A model generated the notes under the pieces. The model made no database searches, was not told the origin of the DNA, and was given only the letters and a program-made list of their open reading frames with translations. A stretch of DNA of 10,867 bases from Beijerinckiaceae bacterium (GTDB taxonomy: Bacteria; Pseudomonadota; Alphaproteobacteria; Rhizobiales; Beijerinckiaceae), in assembly GCA_027346205.1 (NCBI GenBank), contig DAIESR010000472.1:1-10867 (forward strand), written 5' to 3'. The translations under genes were made by a program, and so were the position numbers. Shown here one piece after another: positions 1-5,591 of the stretch; position 1 is the first letter of the stretch; every line of letters starts with the position of its first letter.

Positions 1-326
1 ACCAATTCGGCTCGACTATGCGGGGTCAGACGGGCATTCTTATGGATGTCCATTCGGTTCTCCCTCGAACTCTGAAGCTTCGCAACTCCAGCTTCCTCGG
101 TCAGGGCCGAATGGACAACCTCCTGAAAGTTCACACCTAGAGCATGTTCTTGTCGGAAAAGTTGATCGACTTTTCCGACAAGAACATGCTCCAGCACTTC
201 GAGTTTGAGCGTCTTCTTCTCGACCGGACGATTCCATCCGGTCGGAAAACGCTCCAGGCGGCGGAATTGCCAGAGGGAGCCACCAGCGCTACACCGGCGC
301 AGAATGATTGGAAAGACCGCCTGTCC
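1..326. other. Region upstream of bioF, no supported gene
   Basis: No gene can be supported here. Two plus-strand frames are open across the first 140 bases, so neither stands out as the tail of a real gene. The region carries the 52-bp palindrome at 140-191. It also has a second short inverted repeat, CGACCGGA (221-228) and TCCGGTCG (237-244), with an 8-base loop. An open frame continuous with bioF begins inside the palindrome, but I read it as accidental. The bioF promoter probably lies here; no clear -35/-10 pair was recognised. Confidence 0.5.
140..191. repeat. Near-perfect 52-bp intergenic palindrome (REP-like), copy 1
   Basis: The left arm (140-162, beginning GAGCATGTTCTTGTCGG) and the right arm (169-191, ending CAAGAACATGCTC) are exact reverse complements over 23 bp. 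They are separated by TGATCG, whose core GATC is itself palindromic. Related sequences occur at 5460-5492 and, decayed, at 4822-4866, so this is a dispersed repeat family and not a one-off operator. Palindromic units of this kind are common between genes in Hyphomicrobiales. It contains two ATG triplets (144 and 186) in frame with bioF, and because it is a palindrome it also encodes almost the same peptide on the minus strand. As RNA it would form a very stable hairpin. Whether it terminates, stabilises or is simply a repeat cannot be told from sequence. Confidence 0.9.
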
Positions 327-1523
327 GTGAACTCTCTCGACGCTTTCGCCAATGCCAAGCTCGCGCAATTGGAGGGCGCGTCCTTGCGGCGCCATTTTGC
401 TGAGACGCGCCGCGAGCTTTGGCCGGATGAAGGCCCGATCATTTTTCGTGACGGCCGCAGGCTTCTGTCTTTTTCCTGCAATGACTATCTCAATCTGTCG
501 CAGCATCCTTTGGTGAAGGCGGCAGCGGTCGCGGCGATCGAGGCCTATGGCGCAGGATCGGGCGCGTCGCGGCTTGTCACCGGCAATCATCCGCTCTTCG
601 CCGAATTGGAGCAGCGGCTTGCGCGCTTCAAAGGCAGCGAGGCGGCTGCAATCTTCGGCTCCGGCTATCTCGCCAATCTCGGCATCATCCCGGCTCTGGT
701 CGGGGAGGGTGATCTCATCCTCGTCGATGCTTTGGCGCATGCCTGCATTCTTTCGGGCAGCCGGCTGGCACCGGCCGAATGCCGCATCTTCCACCATAAT
801 GACCTCGATGACGTCCGGAGAATTCTCGGCGCGGAGCGTGCCCGTTTCCGTCATGCTCTGCTCGTCACCGACGGCGTTTTTTCGATGGATGGCGATCTCG
901 CTCCCGTTGAGGCGTTGGCGGCGCTATGTGCCGAATATGATGTCTGGCTGATGACAGATGATGCACATGGGCTCGGTGTGCTCGCGGGTGGGCGTGGATC
1001 GAGCTTCATTGACGGCCATAAGTCGGACGTGCCTTTGCAGATGGGAACGCTCTCCAAGGCTGTCGGTGGCTATGGCGGCTATCTCTGCGCTTCGGAGGCA
1101 GTGATCGAGCTTCTGAAGACCCGCGCGCGCACGCTTCTCTTCGCGACGGGCCTGCCGCCGGCCAATGTGGCGGCGGCGATTGCCGCGCTCGACATTATCG
1201 AAAATGACGTTGAACTGACGATGAGGCCGCTCGCCAAGGCGCGGGCCTTCACAAGGCATCTTGGCCTGCCCGAAGCGCAAAGCCCGATCGTGCCGCTGGT
1301 GCTCGGCGCGGCGGAAGCAGCTTTGGCGGCGTCGAAAATGCTCGAAGAGGAAGGCTTTCTCGTCGTCGCCATTCGTCCGCCGACCGTGCCGGAAGGCACG
1401 GCGCGGCTACGCTTCGCCTTTTCCGCCGCGCATCGCGATGCGGATGTGGCACGCTTGGCCACTCTCGTCGTGGAGCGCATCCCCTTTCGTATCGAGCCTG
1501 CGCCATGCCTGCCGTTTTCGTGA
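327..1523 (+). CDS. bioF: 8-amino-7-oxononanoate synthase (BioF)
   Basis: PLP-dependent enzyme that condenses pimeloyl-thioester with L-alanine to 8-amino-7-oxononanoate, the first step of biotin ring assembly, in the cytoplasm. With the GTG start at 327 the protein is 398 aa, near the usual 380-400 for BioF. Family marks, in order: SFSCNDYLNLSQHP (48-61), GAGSGASRLVTGNH (75-88), the PLP-contacting TDDAHGLG with Asp211 and His214, and TLSKAVGGYGG with the Schiff-base Lys244. The frame is open back to ATG 144, which would give 459 aa. Those extra 61 residues are partly encoded by the palindrome and have no BioF character, whereas MNSLDAFANAKL from 327 matches typical alphaproteobacterial BioF starts. 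A weak Shine-Dalgarno (GGAAAG, 310-315) precedes 327. The 3' end overlaps bioD by 19 bases, implying an operon with translational coupling. The function is secure; the start is inferred. Confidence 0.95.
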   Translation: MNSLDAFANAKLAQLEGASLRRHFAETRRELWPDEGPIIFRDGRRLLSFSCNDYLNLSQHPLVKAAAVAAIEAYGAGSGASRLVTGNHPLFAELEQRLARFKGSEAAAIFGSGYLANLGIIPALVGEGDLILVDALAHACILSGSRLAPAECRIFHHNDLDDVRRILGAERARFRHALLVTDGVFSMDGDLAPVEALAALCAEYDVWLMTDDAHGLGVLAGGRGSSFIDGHKSDVPLQMGTLSKAVGGYGGYLCASEAVIELLKTRARTLLFATGLPPANVAAAIAALDIIENDVELTMRPLAKARAFTRHLGLPEAQSPIVPLVLGAAEAALAASKMLEEEGFLVVAIRPPTVPEGTARLRFAFSAAHRDADVARLATLVVERIPFRIEPAPCLPFS

Positions 1524-2194
1524 CGGCGACCGGCACGGAGATCGGCAAGACCTTCGTGACGGCGGGGCTCGCGGTCCACTTGCGCCAGCAGGGCCGCAAG
1601 GTCGCGATCATCAAGCCAGTGGTCAGTGGCTTCGATGAAAAGGCCATAGCGTCGAGCGATCCCGCCCTGCTTCTCGAAGCTCTGGGCCAAGAGCCGAGCC
1701 TTGCCGCGATCGCCGCCATGTCGCCCTGGCGTTTCACTGCGCCCTTGTCGCCCGACATGGCGGCGCGACTCGAAGACGGCGCGATCGATTTTGCCTCCCT
1801 TGTCAGCTTCTGCCGCAGCGCCATCGCGCAGGCGGAGGATGTGCTGCTGATCGAAGGCATCGGCGGGCTCATGGTGCCGCTCACCGTTGGTACAACCGTA
1901 CTCGATCTCATCGAAGCGCTACGGATCGTGCCGATTGTCGTGGCGGGCACCTATGTCGGCAGTCTGAGCCATACGCTCACGGCGCTTGAAGTCATGCGTC
2001 GACGCGGCATCGATCTCGGCGCCTTGGCGCTCAACGAGACGCCGGGCTCGGCGGCTTCGCCCGAGGAGACCGCGGCCAGCCTACGGAATTTCTGCGGTAC
2101 GATCCCAATCATCACTTTCAGGCGCGACGCAGCAGCCGCCAATGCCGAAGCCTTCGAGCGATTGGCGGAACTCGTCAAGCGGCGCCAAAGCTGA
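1505..2194 (+). CDS. bioD: Dethiobiotin synthetase (BioD)
   Basis: ATP-dependent carboxylase that closes the ureido ring of 7,8-diaminopelargonate to give dethiobiotin, the step before biotin synthase. The protein is 229 aa, normal for BioD. Visible motifs are the P-loop TATGTEIGKT (7-16, Lys15), IIKPVVSG with substrate-binding Lys37, the TAPLSPDMAA segment (78-87), and LLIEGIGGLMVPL with Glu117, which corresponds to the usual VEGAGG motif. The ATG at 1505 sits inside the end of bioF, so the two genes are co-transcribed and probably translationally coupled. Neither bioA, which makes the BioD substrate from the BioF product, nor bioB is adjacent: what follows is a gap and a truncated channel gene. 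They may lie elsewhere in the genome or have been lost from this locus. Confidence 0.95.
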   Translation: MPAVFVTATGTEIGKTFVTAGLAVHLRQQGRKVAIIKPVVSGFDEKAIASSDPALLLEALGQEPSLAAIAAMSPWRFTAPLSPDMAARLEDGAIDFASLVSFCRSAIAQAEDVLLIEGIGGLMVPLTVGTTVLDLIEALRIVPIVVAGTYVGSLSHTLTALEVMRRRGIDLGALALNETPGSAASPEETAASLRNFCGTIPIITFRRDAAAANAEAFERLAELVKRRQS

Positions 2195-2400
2195 GCAATA
2201 TTCGGAAAAGGCGTCCTGCGGGCAAAACGCGATATGTCCCGCGCGGCGGCGCGCTGCGATCATAAGTCTCAAATTTAACTGAGGCGAAGGTCTGGCATGG
2301 CAGGTACTGAGAAAACGACCTCCGCTCCGTTCCAGAATGCGTCAATGCGATCGAGATATCGATATTTCCAGCATATGCAGCATCTGTCGCGCATTGCCAT
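2195..2400. other. Gap between bioD and the CLC remnant
   Basis: No gene, clear terminator or insertion sequence end is recognisable. The frame that becomes the CLC remnant is open from 2311, after a TGA at 2308-2310. Its first 30 or so codons do not look like a CLC protein, and recognisable CLC sequence begins at about 2400. A rearrangement junction therefore probably lies between roughly 2195 and 2400. No strong terminator follows bioD, so bioFD transcripts may read on into the downstream genes. Confidence 0.4.
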
Positions 2401-3111
2401 GCGGCGATCACCTCTCTCGGCCTCGTCGGGGATTACACCTATTTCGGCTCGACGTCGGCGGTGCTGCCTTTCGGATGGAGCTGGCTGGTGGTGCCGGTCT
2501 GCGGCGTGATCGGCGGTCTTGCTGGCGGGCTCTTCAGCCGCATTCTCATTCTTTTCACCGGCGGGCTACCAGGGCGGGCAGGCCAAATCATCTCGCGTCA
2601 TCCCGTTGCCTTTGCGATGCTCTGCGGGCTTGGCGTTGCCCTTTGCGGCATTGTTTCCGGGGACACGATTTATGGCACCGGTTATGAGCAGGCGCGCGCG
2701 ATCGTGCACGGGGCAGCGCCCGGCGGCGAGATCTTCGGGCCACTGAAATTCCTGGCCAGCGTTCTTTCCTCCATCAGCGGTATTCCCGGCGGCATTTTTG
2801 CGCCGTCCCTGGCCGTGGGCGCCGGCATGGCGGCCGATCTTCATCTCGTTTTTCACGATGTTCCGCTCGGGGCTCTGGCGCTCATCGGCATGGTTTCCTA
2901 TCTCACAGGGGCAGTCCAGACACCGATCACGTCCTTCGTCATCGTGTCGGAAATGACCGAGAATCATGCCATGATCATTCCATTGATGATCGCCGCCTTG
3001 ATCGCCGATGCGATATCGAAAACGATTTGCCGCGGCAGTCTCTATCATTCGCTGGCGGAGATAGTGCTCCGTAATGCCGCGCGTGCGCGCGACGGCAAGC
3101 AGGCAGCATGA
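2401..3111 (+). pseudogene. CLC family chloride channel/antiporter, 5'-truncated remnant
   Basis: The frame encodes about 236 residues matching the C-terminal half of CLC chloride channels or H+/Cl- antiporters, integral membrane proteins usually over 400 aa. Visible are TSLGLVGDYTYFG (4-16), a run of hydrophobic helices, the filter segment SGIPGGIFAPSLAVGAG (126-142, the GxFxP motif) and the terminal stretch YLTGAVQTPITSFVIVSEMT. The first half, with the GSGIP and GREGP chloride-binding motifs, is missing and was not seen in any nearby frame. The 3' end is intact. A GTG at 2461 could start a 216-aa product, but without half of the pore it could not be a normal channel. The stop overlaps the start of the MBL hydrolase (ATGA), suggesting the two once formed an operon. 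Annotation as a short CDS from 2461 is possible, but I favour a pseudogene. Confidence 0.8.
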
Positions 3112-4022
3112 AACGTGAGGATCAGGCGGACGACATCTCCTTCGATCGCTCGTCTGCGGGCATGACCGGCGAGCTTCAACGGATGTCGCCGCGAGTCCGT
3201 CGCATATTGGCCGGCAATCCAGGGCCGATGACCTTTACCGGCACCTGCAGCTATGTGGTCGGCAGCGGCGAAGTGGCGGTGATCGATCCTGGTCCAGCTC
3301 TCCCTGAGCATATCGACGCCTTGCTCCATGCGCTTCGGCACGAGAGCATCAGCCATATTCTCGTCACCCATACGCATCGCGACCATTGCGCCGCTGCTGT
3401 TGCGCTCAAGGCTGCGACCGGGGCAAAAATCATCGGCTGCGCGGCCTATGTCGCGCCGGCAAGCGAAGCCGGCGAGGTGCTCGATTCCGCGCATGACGAG
3501 ACCTATGCGCCGGATACGGTGATGCAGCAGGGCGATGTTATCGTTGGCAGGGATTTCTCACTCCAGGCGGTGGCAACGCCCGGCCACACCGGCAACCATC
3601 TCGCCTTCGCCTTGGCGGAGGAGGAGGCTCTGTTCTCCGGCGATCATGTCATGGCCTGGGCGACATCCGTGGTGATCCCGGGGGATGGCGCCATGAGCGA
3701 TTACATTGATTCGCTCGAAAAGCTCCAGCGCCGGGCCGAGATGATCTATTGGCCTGGCCATGGCAATGCAGTGCGAGAGCCCCAGGCTTATCTCGCAGCG
3801 CTCATCCGGCATCGCCGCCGGCGCGAAGCTGCGATCCTCGCCCATCTCGGCAGAGGCGAGGCGACGGTGGCCGATCTCGTCGCCGCGATCTATCGCGGCC
3901 TCGATCCTGCGCTCCACCGCGCGGCCGGCCTTTCTGTGCTCGCCCATCTCGACGATCTCGCCGCCCGCGGGCGCGTCGGCACAGAAGCGGTGGCAGATCG
4001 CGTGGCGTACCGCCTCATCTGA
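3108..4022 (+). CDS. MBL-fold metallo-hydrolase with C-terminal winged helix (LACTB2-like)
   Basis: Metallo-beta-lactamase fold hydrolase of 304 aa. The zinc-binding signature THTHRDH supplies His88, His90, Asp92 and His93. Further ligands are His160 (ATPGHTGN), Asp179 (FSGDH) and His218 (WPGHGN). The N-terminal GNPGPMTFTGTCSYVVG (37-53) is typical of the LACTB2-like/glyoxalase-II-like group. Residues 235-304 look like the winged-helix domain that follows the catalytic domain in this group. The substrate is unknown: relatives act on RNA, thioesters or other esters, and the sequence does not decide. The ATG overlaps the TGA of the CLC remnant. The original promoter was probably upstream of that gene, so expression may now depend on read-through from bioFD or a new promoter. 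There is no signal peptide, so it should be cytoplasmic. Family assignment is firm; the exact role is open. Confidence 0.9.
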   Translation: MKREDQADDISFDRSSAGMTGELQRMSPRVRRILAGNPGPMTFTGTCSYVVGSGEVAVIDPGPALPEHIDALLHALRHESISHILVTHTHRDHCAAAVALKAATGAKIIGCAAYVAPASEAGEVLDSAHDETYAPDTVMQQGDVIVGRDFSLQAVATPGHTGNHLAFALAEEEALFSGDHVMAWATSVVIPGDGAMSDYIDSLEKLQRRAEMIYWPGHGNAVREPQAYLAALIRHRRRREAAILAHLGRGEATVADLVAAIYRGLDPALHRAAGLSVLAHLDDLAARGRVGTEAVADRVAYRLI

Positions 4023-4025
4023 TCA
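4020..4025. other. Abutting convergent stop codons in a TGATCA palindrome
   Basis: The TGA ending the MBL hydrolase (4020-4022, plus) lies directly against the TGA ending the DUF1499 gene (4023-4025, minus), together making TGATCA. There is no room for an intergenic terminator, so any 3' ends must lie inside the opposing coding region and the transcripts should overlap antisense. Confidence 0.9.
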
Positions 4026-4796
4026 TTTCTGCTCAGCTTCTGATTTCAATTCGTCTGCGAAGGCCAGAATGCGTTGGGCATTGGCGCCGAAATCATGACG
4101 GCCGATGCGCGAGACCGAGCGGGCATCAATGCGCGTCTGCCCGGCGAGCGGCCGAATTCTGATCGTGATGTCATTGGGAAAGCCCAGCACGAAGCTACGG
4201 TCGATCGCATCGACATGGCCAAGCCCGAGGCGTCCGCCGGGCGGGCGCGCCTCGACGAGGGTCCAATGCAACGCGGCGATCGTATGCAGGACGGTTTGAT
4301 AGGCGTCGTCGGCATCGAGATCGAGGATGATTGGCTGGACATCGGGATAAGCGTCGAGCTGAAGCTGCCGCGAGGCCGGTGCGACCGAGAGCGGCACGAA
4401 GCCTTTGCGGGCCGCGAGAGCGACGTGTGACAGCGAGAAGGCCGGCGGATCATCGACATCCGTCGTGATGTCATGCAGCGGCGGCAGGCGGACGGCTTGA
4501 AAAGCGAGATAGGTCGGATAGGCGAGTGTCAGGGCCGCGATAAAGGCGCTGCTCAGCAGCACTCCGACGCCTTTGCGGCCGGTCCGCCAGATTGCGATCG
4601 CGGCTGCGCCAGCGCACAGAACCGCGAGGCAGGCAATGACGATCGCAGATCCGAGCACGGCGAGTACCGCCGTCGGATCGAGGCCGAGGCGCGCGAGGAC
4701 GAGCCCTGTCAGGATCACCGCAGTCGCAAAAAAGGCGAGGCGCCGGCTCCACAAGGCGCTATCGGAATAAGGTTCCTCGATGATGAAATGCCGCAT
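4023..4796 (-). CDS. DUF1499 family membrane protein
   Basis: Protein of 257 aa of unknown function. Three hydrophobic segments at about 20-38, 43-69 and 76-98 anchor it in the inner membrane. They are followed by the hallmark LPPLHDITTDVDDPPAF (104-120) that opens the DUF1499 domain. The domain runs to the end with FVLGFPNDITIRIRP (203-217) and DARSVSRIGRHDFGANAQRI (224-243), both typical of the family. No catalytic residues are known to me. The soluble part probably lies on one side of the membrane; its side is not decided here. The ATG has no convincing Shine-Dalgarno, but no other good start is visible. It is convergent with the MBL gene and divergent from the short ORFs beyond 5000, so it seems to be transcribed alone. 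Confidence 0.88.
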   Translation of the reverse strand: MRHFIIEEPYSDSALWSRRLAFFATAVILTGLVLARLGLDPTAVLAVLGSAIVIACLAVLCAGAAAIAIWRTGRKGVGVLLSSAFIAALTLAYPTYLAFQAVRLPPLHDITTDVDDPPAFSLSHVALAARKGFVPLSVAPASRQLQLDAYPDVQPIILDLDADDAYQTVLHTIAALHWTLVEARPPGGRLGLGHVDAIDRSFVLGFPNDITIRIRPLAGQTRIDARSVSRIGRHDFGANAQRILAFADELKSEAEQK

Positions 4797-4821
4797 GGCG
4801 GGTCGCGAGCCGGATTATCGA

Positions 4822-4866
4822 GAGCCTGTTCCGGAAACTGGGCATAGATTCCGACAAGGCATGGTC
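4822..4866. repeat. Degenerate copy of the palindrome family, copy 3
   Basis: The left half begins GAGCCTGTTCCGGAAA and the right half reads TTCCGACAAGGCATGGTC. Both halves align with arms of the palindrome at 140-191, with several substitutions and small deletions. The left arm is the short form, lacking the four-base insert that copy 1 carries, while the right arm keeps it. The two arms no longer pair well with each other. It is recognisable only by comparison with the other copies. Confidence 0.5.
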
Positions 4867-4924
4867 GCGATCTTATACCAAGGAGTCTCGGTCTGGCACC
4901 GCTTTCGCCGCCGACGAATCACAC

Positions 4925-4958
4925 GTTGTTTAGATAAATTGTAAACGCTCTATTTACT
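4925..4958. promoter_or_regulatory. AT-rich patch with overlapping inverted repeats, possible promoter/operator
   Basis: A distinctly AT-rich patch in a GC-rich setting, about 55-85 bases upstream of the 34-codon ORF. It contains GTTTA (4928-4932) facing TAAAC (4942-4946), and the overlapping GTAAA (4941-4945) facing TTTAC (4953-4957). Such spacing could bind a dimeric regulator, and the AT content suits a promoter for the genes beginning at 5012 or 5106. No exact sigma-70 hexamer pair is present, so this is suggestive only. Confidence 0.3.
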
Positions 4959-5011
4959 GCGAGGATCAATGTTGAATGCCCGACGGGAACAGGCGCATCG
5001 AGGGAGCTATT

Positions 5012-5116
5012 ATGAAGCTCTGCGAGCCCCGTGTCAGGCCGGAGCTGGGGAGAGCATCGGGCCTCCCGGCTTTCTCGGGAGATTCAAAAAGGGCAGGGCC
5101 GTTTCATGACCGATAA
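5012..5116 (+). CDS. 34-codon ORF overlapping the next gene start, possible leader peptide
   Basis: ATG at 5012 preceded by GAGGGAG (5000-5006) at a 5-base spacing, the best Shine-Dalgarno in this stretch. The 34-residue product starts MKLCEPRVRPEL and ends at TAA 5114-5116, overlapping the ATG of the 65-aa gene (5106) in another frame by 11 bases. It has no recognised homology. The overlap would allow translational coupling, with ribosomes ending here restarting at 5106. A hairpin (5063-5081) falls inside the ORF. It may simply be a chance ORF with a fortuitous ribosome site. Confidence 0.3.
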   Translation: MKLCEPRVRPELGRASGLPAFSGDSKRAGPFHDR

Positions 5117-5303
5117 AGCCGCTTCGCAGCATCCCGGCGCCTCACAAGGCGAGGACCGCGACCTTCTCCTGCGACTTTATCGCGAGATTGGGATCTCGGC
5201 GGTGGCCGCGGCGCTGGAAGTGACATCCGGCAAGCCGCATGGACGTGCAGAGCCGAGTGCCCCGACTGCCAAGGTTCCGGACAAAAAGGATATTGCCGCG
5301 TAA
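5106..5303 (+). CDS. Small conserved-looking hypothetical protein, 65 aa
   Basis: The function is not recognised. From ATG 5106 the product is 65 aa: a polar N-terminus, a short amphipathic block DLLLRLYREIGISAVAAALE (19-38), then a Pro/Lys/Ala-rich tail. The REIGISAVAAAL pattern reminds me of short hypothetical proteins in Hyphomicrobiales, but this is memory and not a search. There are no membrane segments or catalytic motifs. The frame is open back to GTG 5031, which would give 90 aa. ATG 5106 is favoured by AGGG at 5095-5098 (7-base spacing) and by the fact that the conserved-looking block follows it. It is the only gene in the stretch between palindrome relics at 4822-4866 and 5460-5492. 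Confidence 0.55.
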   Translation: MTDKAASQHPGASQGEDRDLLLRLYREIGISAVAAALEVTSGKPHGRAEPSAPTAKVPDKKDIAA

Positions 5304-5370
5304 CGAAGGATGTGCACGGCTTCGTCTTATTCCTGCCCAGCCTTGCGTGCAGAAACGGATGAAGAGCCTG

Positions 5371-5418
5371 GAGCGGTTTCAGGCTTGATGGCCACACCAA
5401 ACCGGTTCGAAGCCGCTC
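5371..5418. repeat. Long-loop inverted repeat, possible part of a composite intergenic repeat
   Basis: GAGCGGTTTC (5371-5380) pairs with GAAGCCGCTC (5409-5418) over 10 bp with one G-T wobble. The 28-base loop contains AACCGGTT. It lies 42 bases upstream of palindrome copy 2. There is no T-run behind it, so it is not a clear terminator for the 65-aa gene. It resembles the repeat modules often found between genes in this group of bacteria. Confidence 0.45.
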
Positions 5419-5459
5419 TCATTCCCGAGACATCGGATATATTCGACGTCTAAAATAAT

Positions 5460-5492
5460 GGAAAAGTCTATCAACTTTTCCGGAACATGCTC
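5460..5492. repeat. Palindrome family, copy 2 (one arm truncated)
   Basis: GGAAAAGT (5460-5467) and ACTTTTCC (5474-5481) form an 8-bp stem around CTATCA, followed by GGAACATGCTC. The right side equals the right arm of copy 1 except that four bases (ACAA) are absent. The outer part of the left arm is lost and replaced by unrelated AT-rich sequence. Beyond it, ATCCGTCGGAAA (5495-5506) echoes ATCCGGTCGGAAA (236-248) downstream of copy 1, so a larger composite element may be shared. A further fragment resembling the right arm, CTTTTCCGACTCATGC, lies at 5552-5567. Confidence 0.75.
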
Positions 5493-5591
5493 TAATCCGT
5501 CGGAAATGGTTCATATTCGAATTAGGTGTGTGCGCTTGACGAATCCGCCAGCTTTTCCGACTCATGCACGAGACGCACTCGGTTGAATGCC

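Larger units (their letters stand above)
4797..5105. other. Intergenic region with repeat relic, AT-rich patch and short ORF
   Basis: This region separates the leftward DUF1499 gene from the rightward 65-aa gene and must hold both promoters. It contains, in order, a decayed palindrome copy (4822-4866), an AT-rich patch (4925-4958), a 34-codon ORF with a good ribosome site (5012-5116), and a small hairpin with arms CTCCCG (5063-5068) and CGGGAG (5076-5081). Confidence 0.5.

Noticed and set aside
1..140. Possible C-terminal end of a gene stopping at TAG 138-140
   Set aside because: Another plus frame is also open over the same bases, the length is within chance, and no family is recognisable.
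137..481. 114-aa minus-strand ORF starting near the palindrome
   Set aside because: It lies opposite bioF, and its likeness to the plus-strand peptide at its end is simply the palindrome read on the other strand.
1079..1950. Two long overlapping minus-strand ORFs opposite bioF/bioD
   Set aside because: Shadows of GC-rich coding sequence, Arg/Ser/Ala-rich with no domain; bioF and bioD are certain on the other strand.
2461..3111. GTG 2461 as a genuine start of a 216-aa CLC protein
   Set aside because: CLC similarity continues upstream to about 2400 in the same frame, and the essential N-terminal half is missing.
5031..5105. 25-residue N-terminal extension of the 65-aa protein from GTG 5031
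   Set aside because: No ribosome site, and it overlaps the short ORF at 5012; ATG 5106 has a reasonable site.
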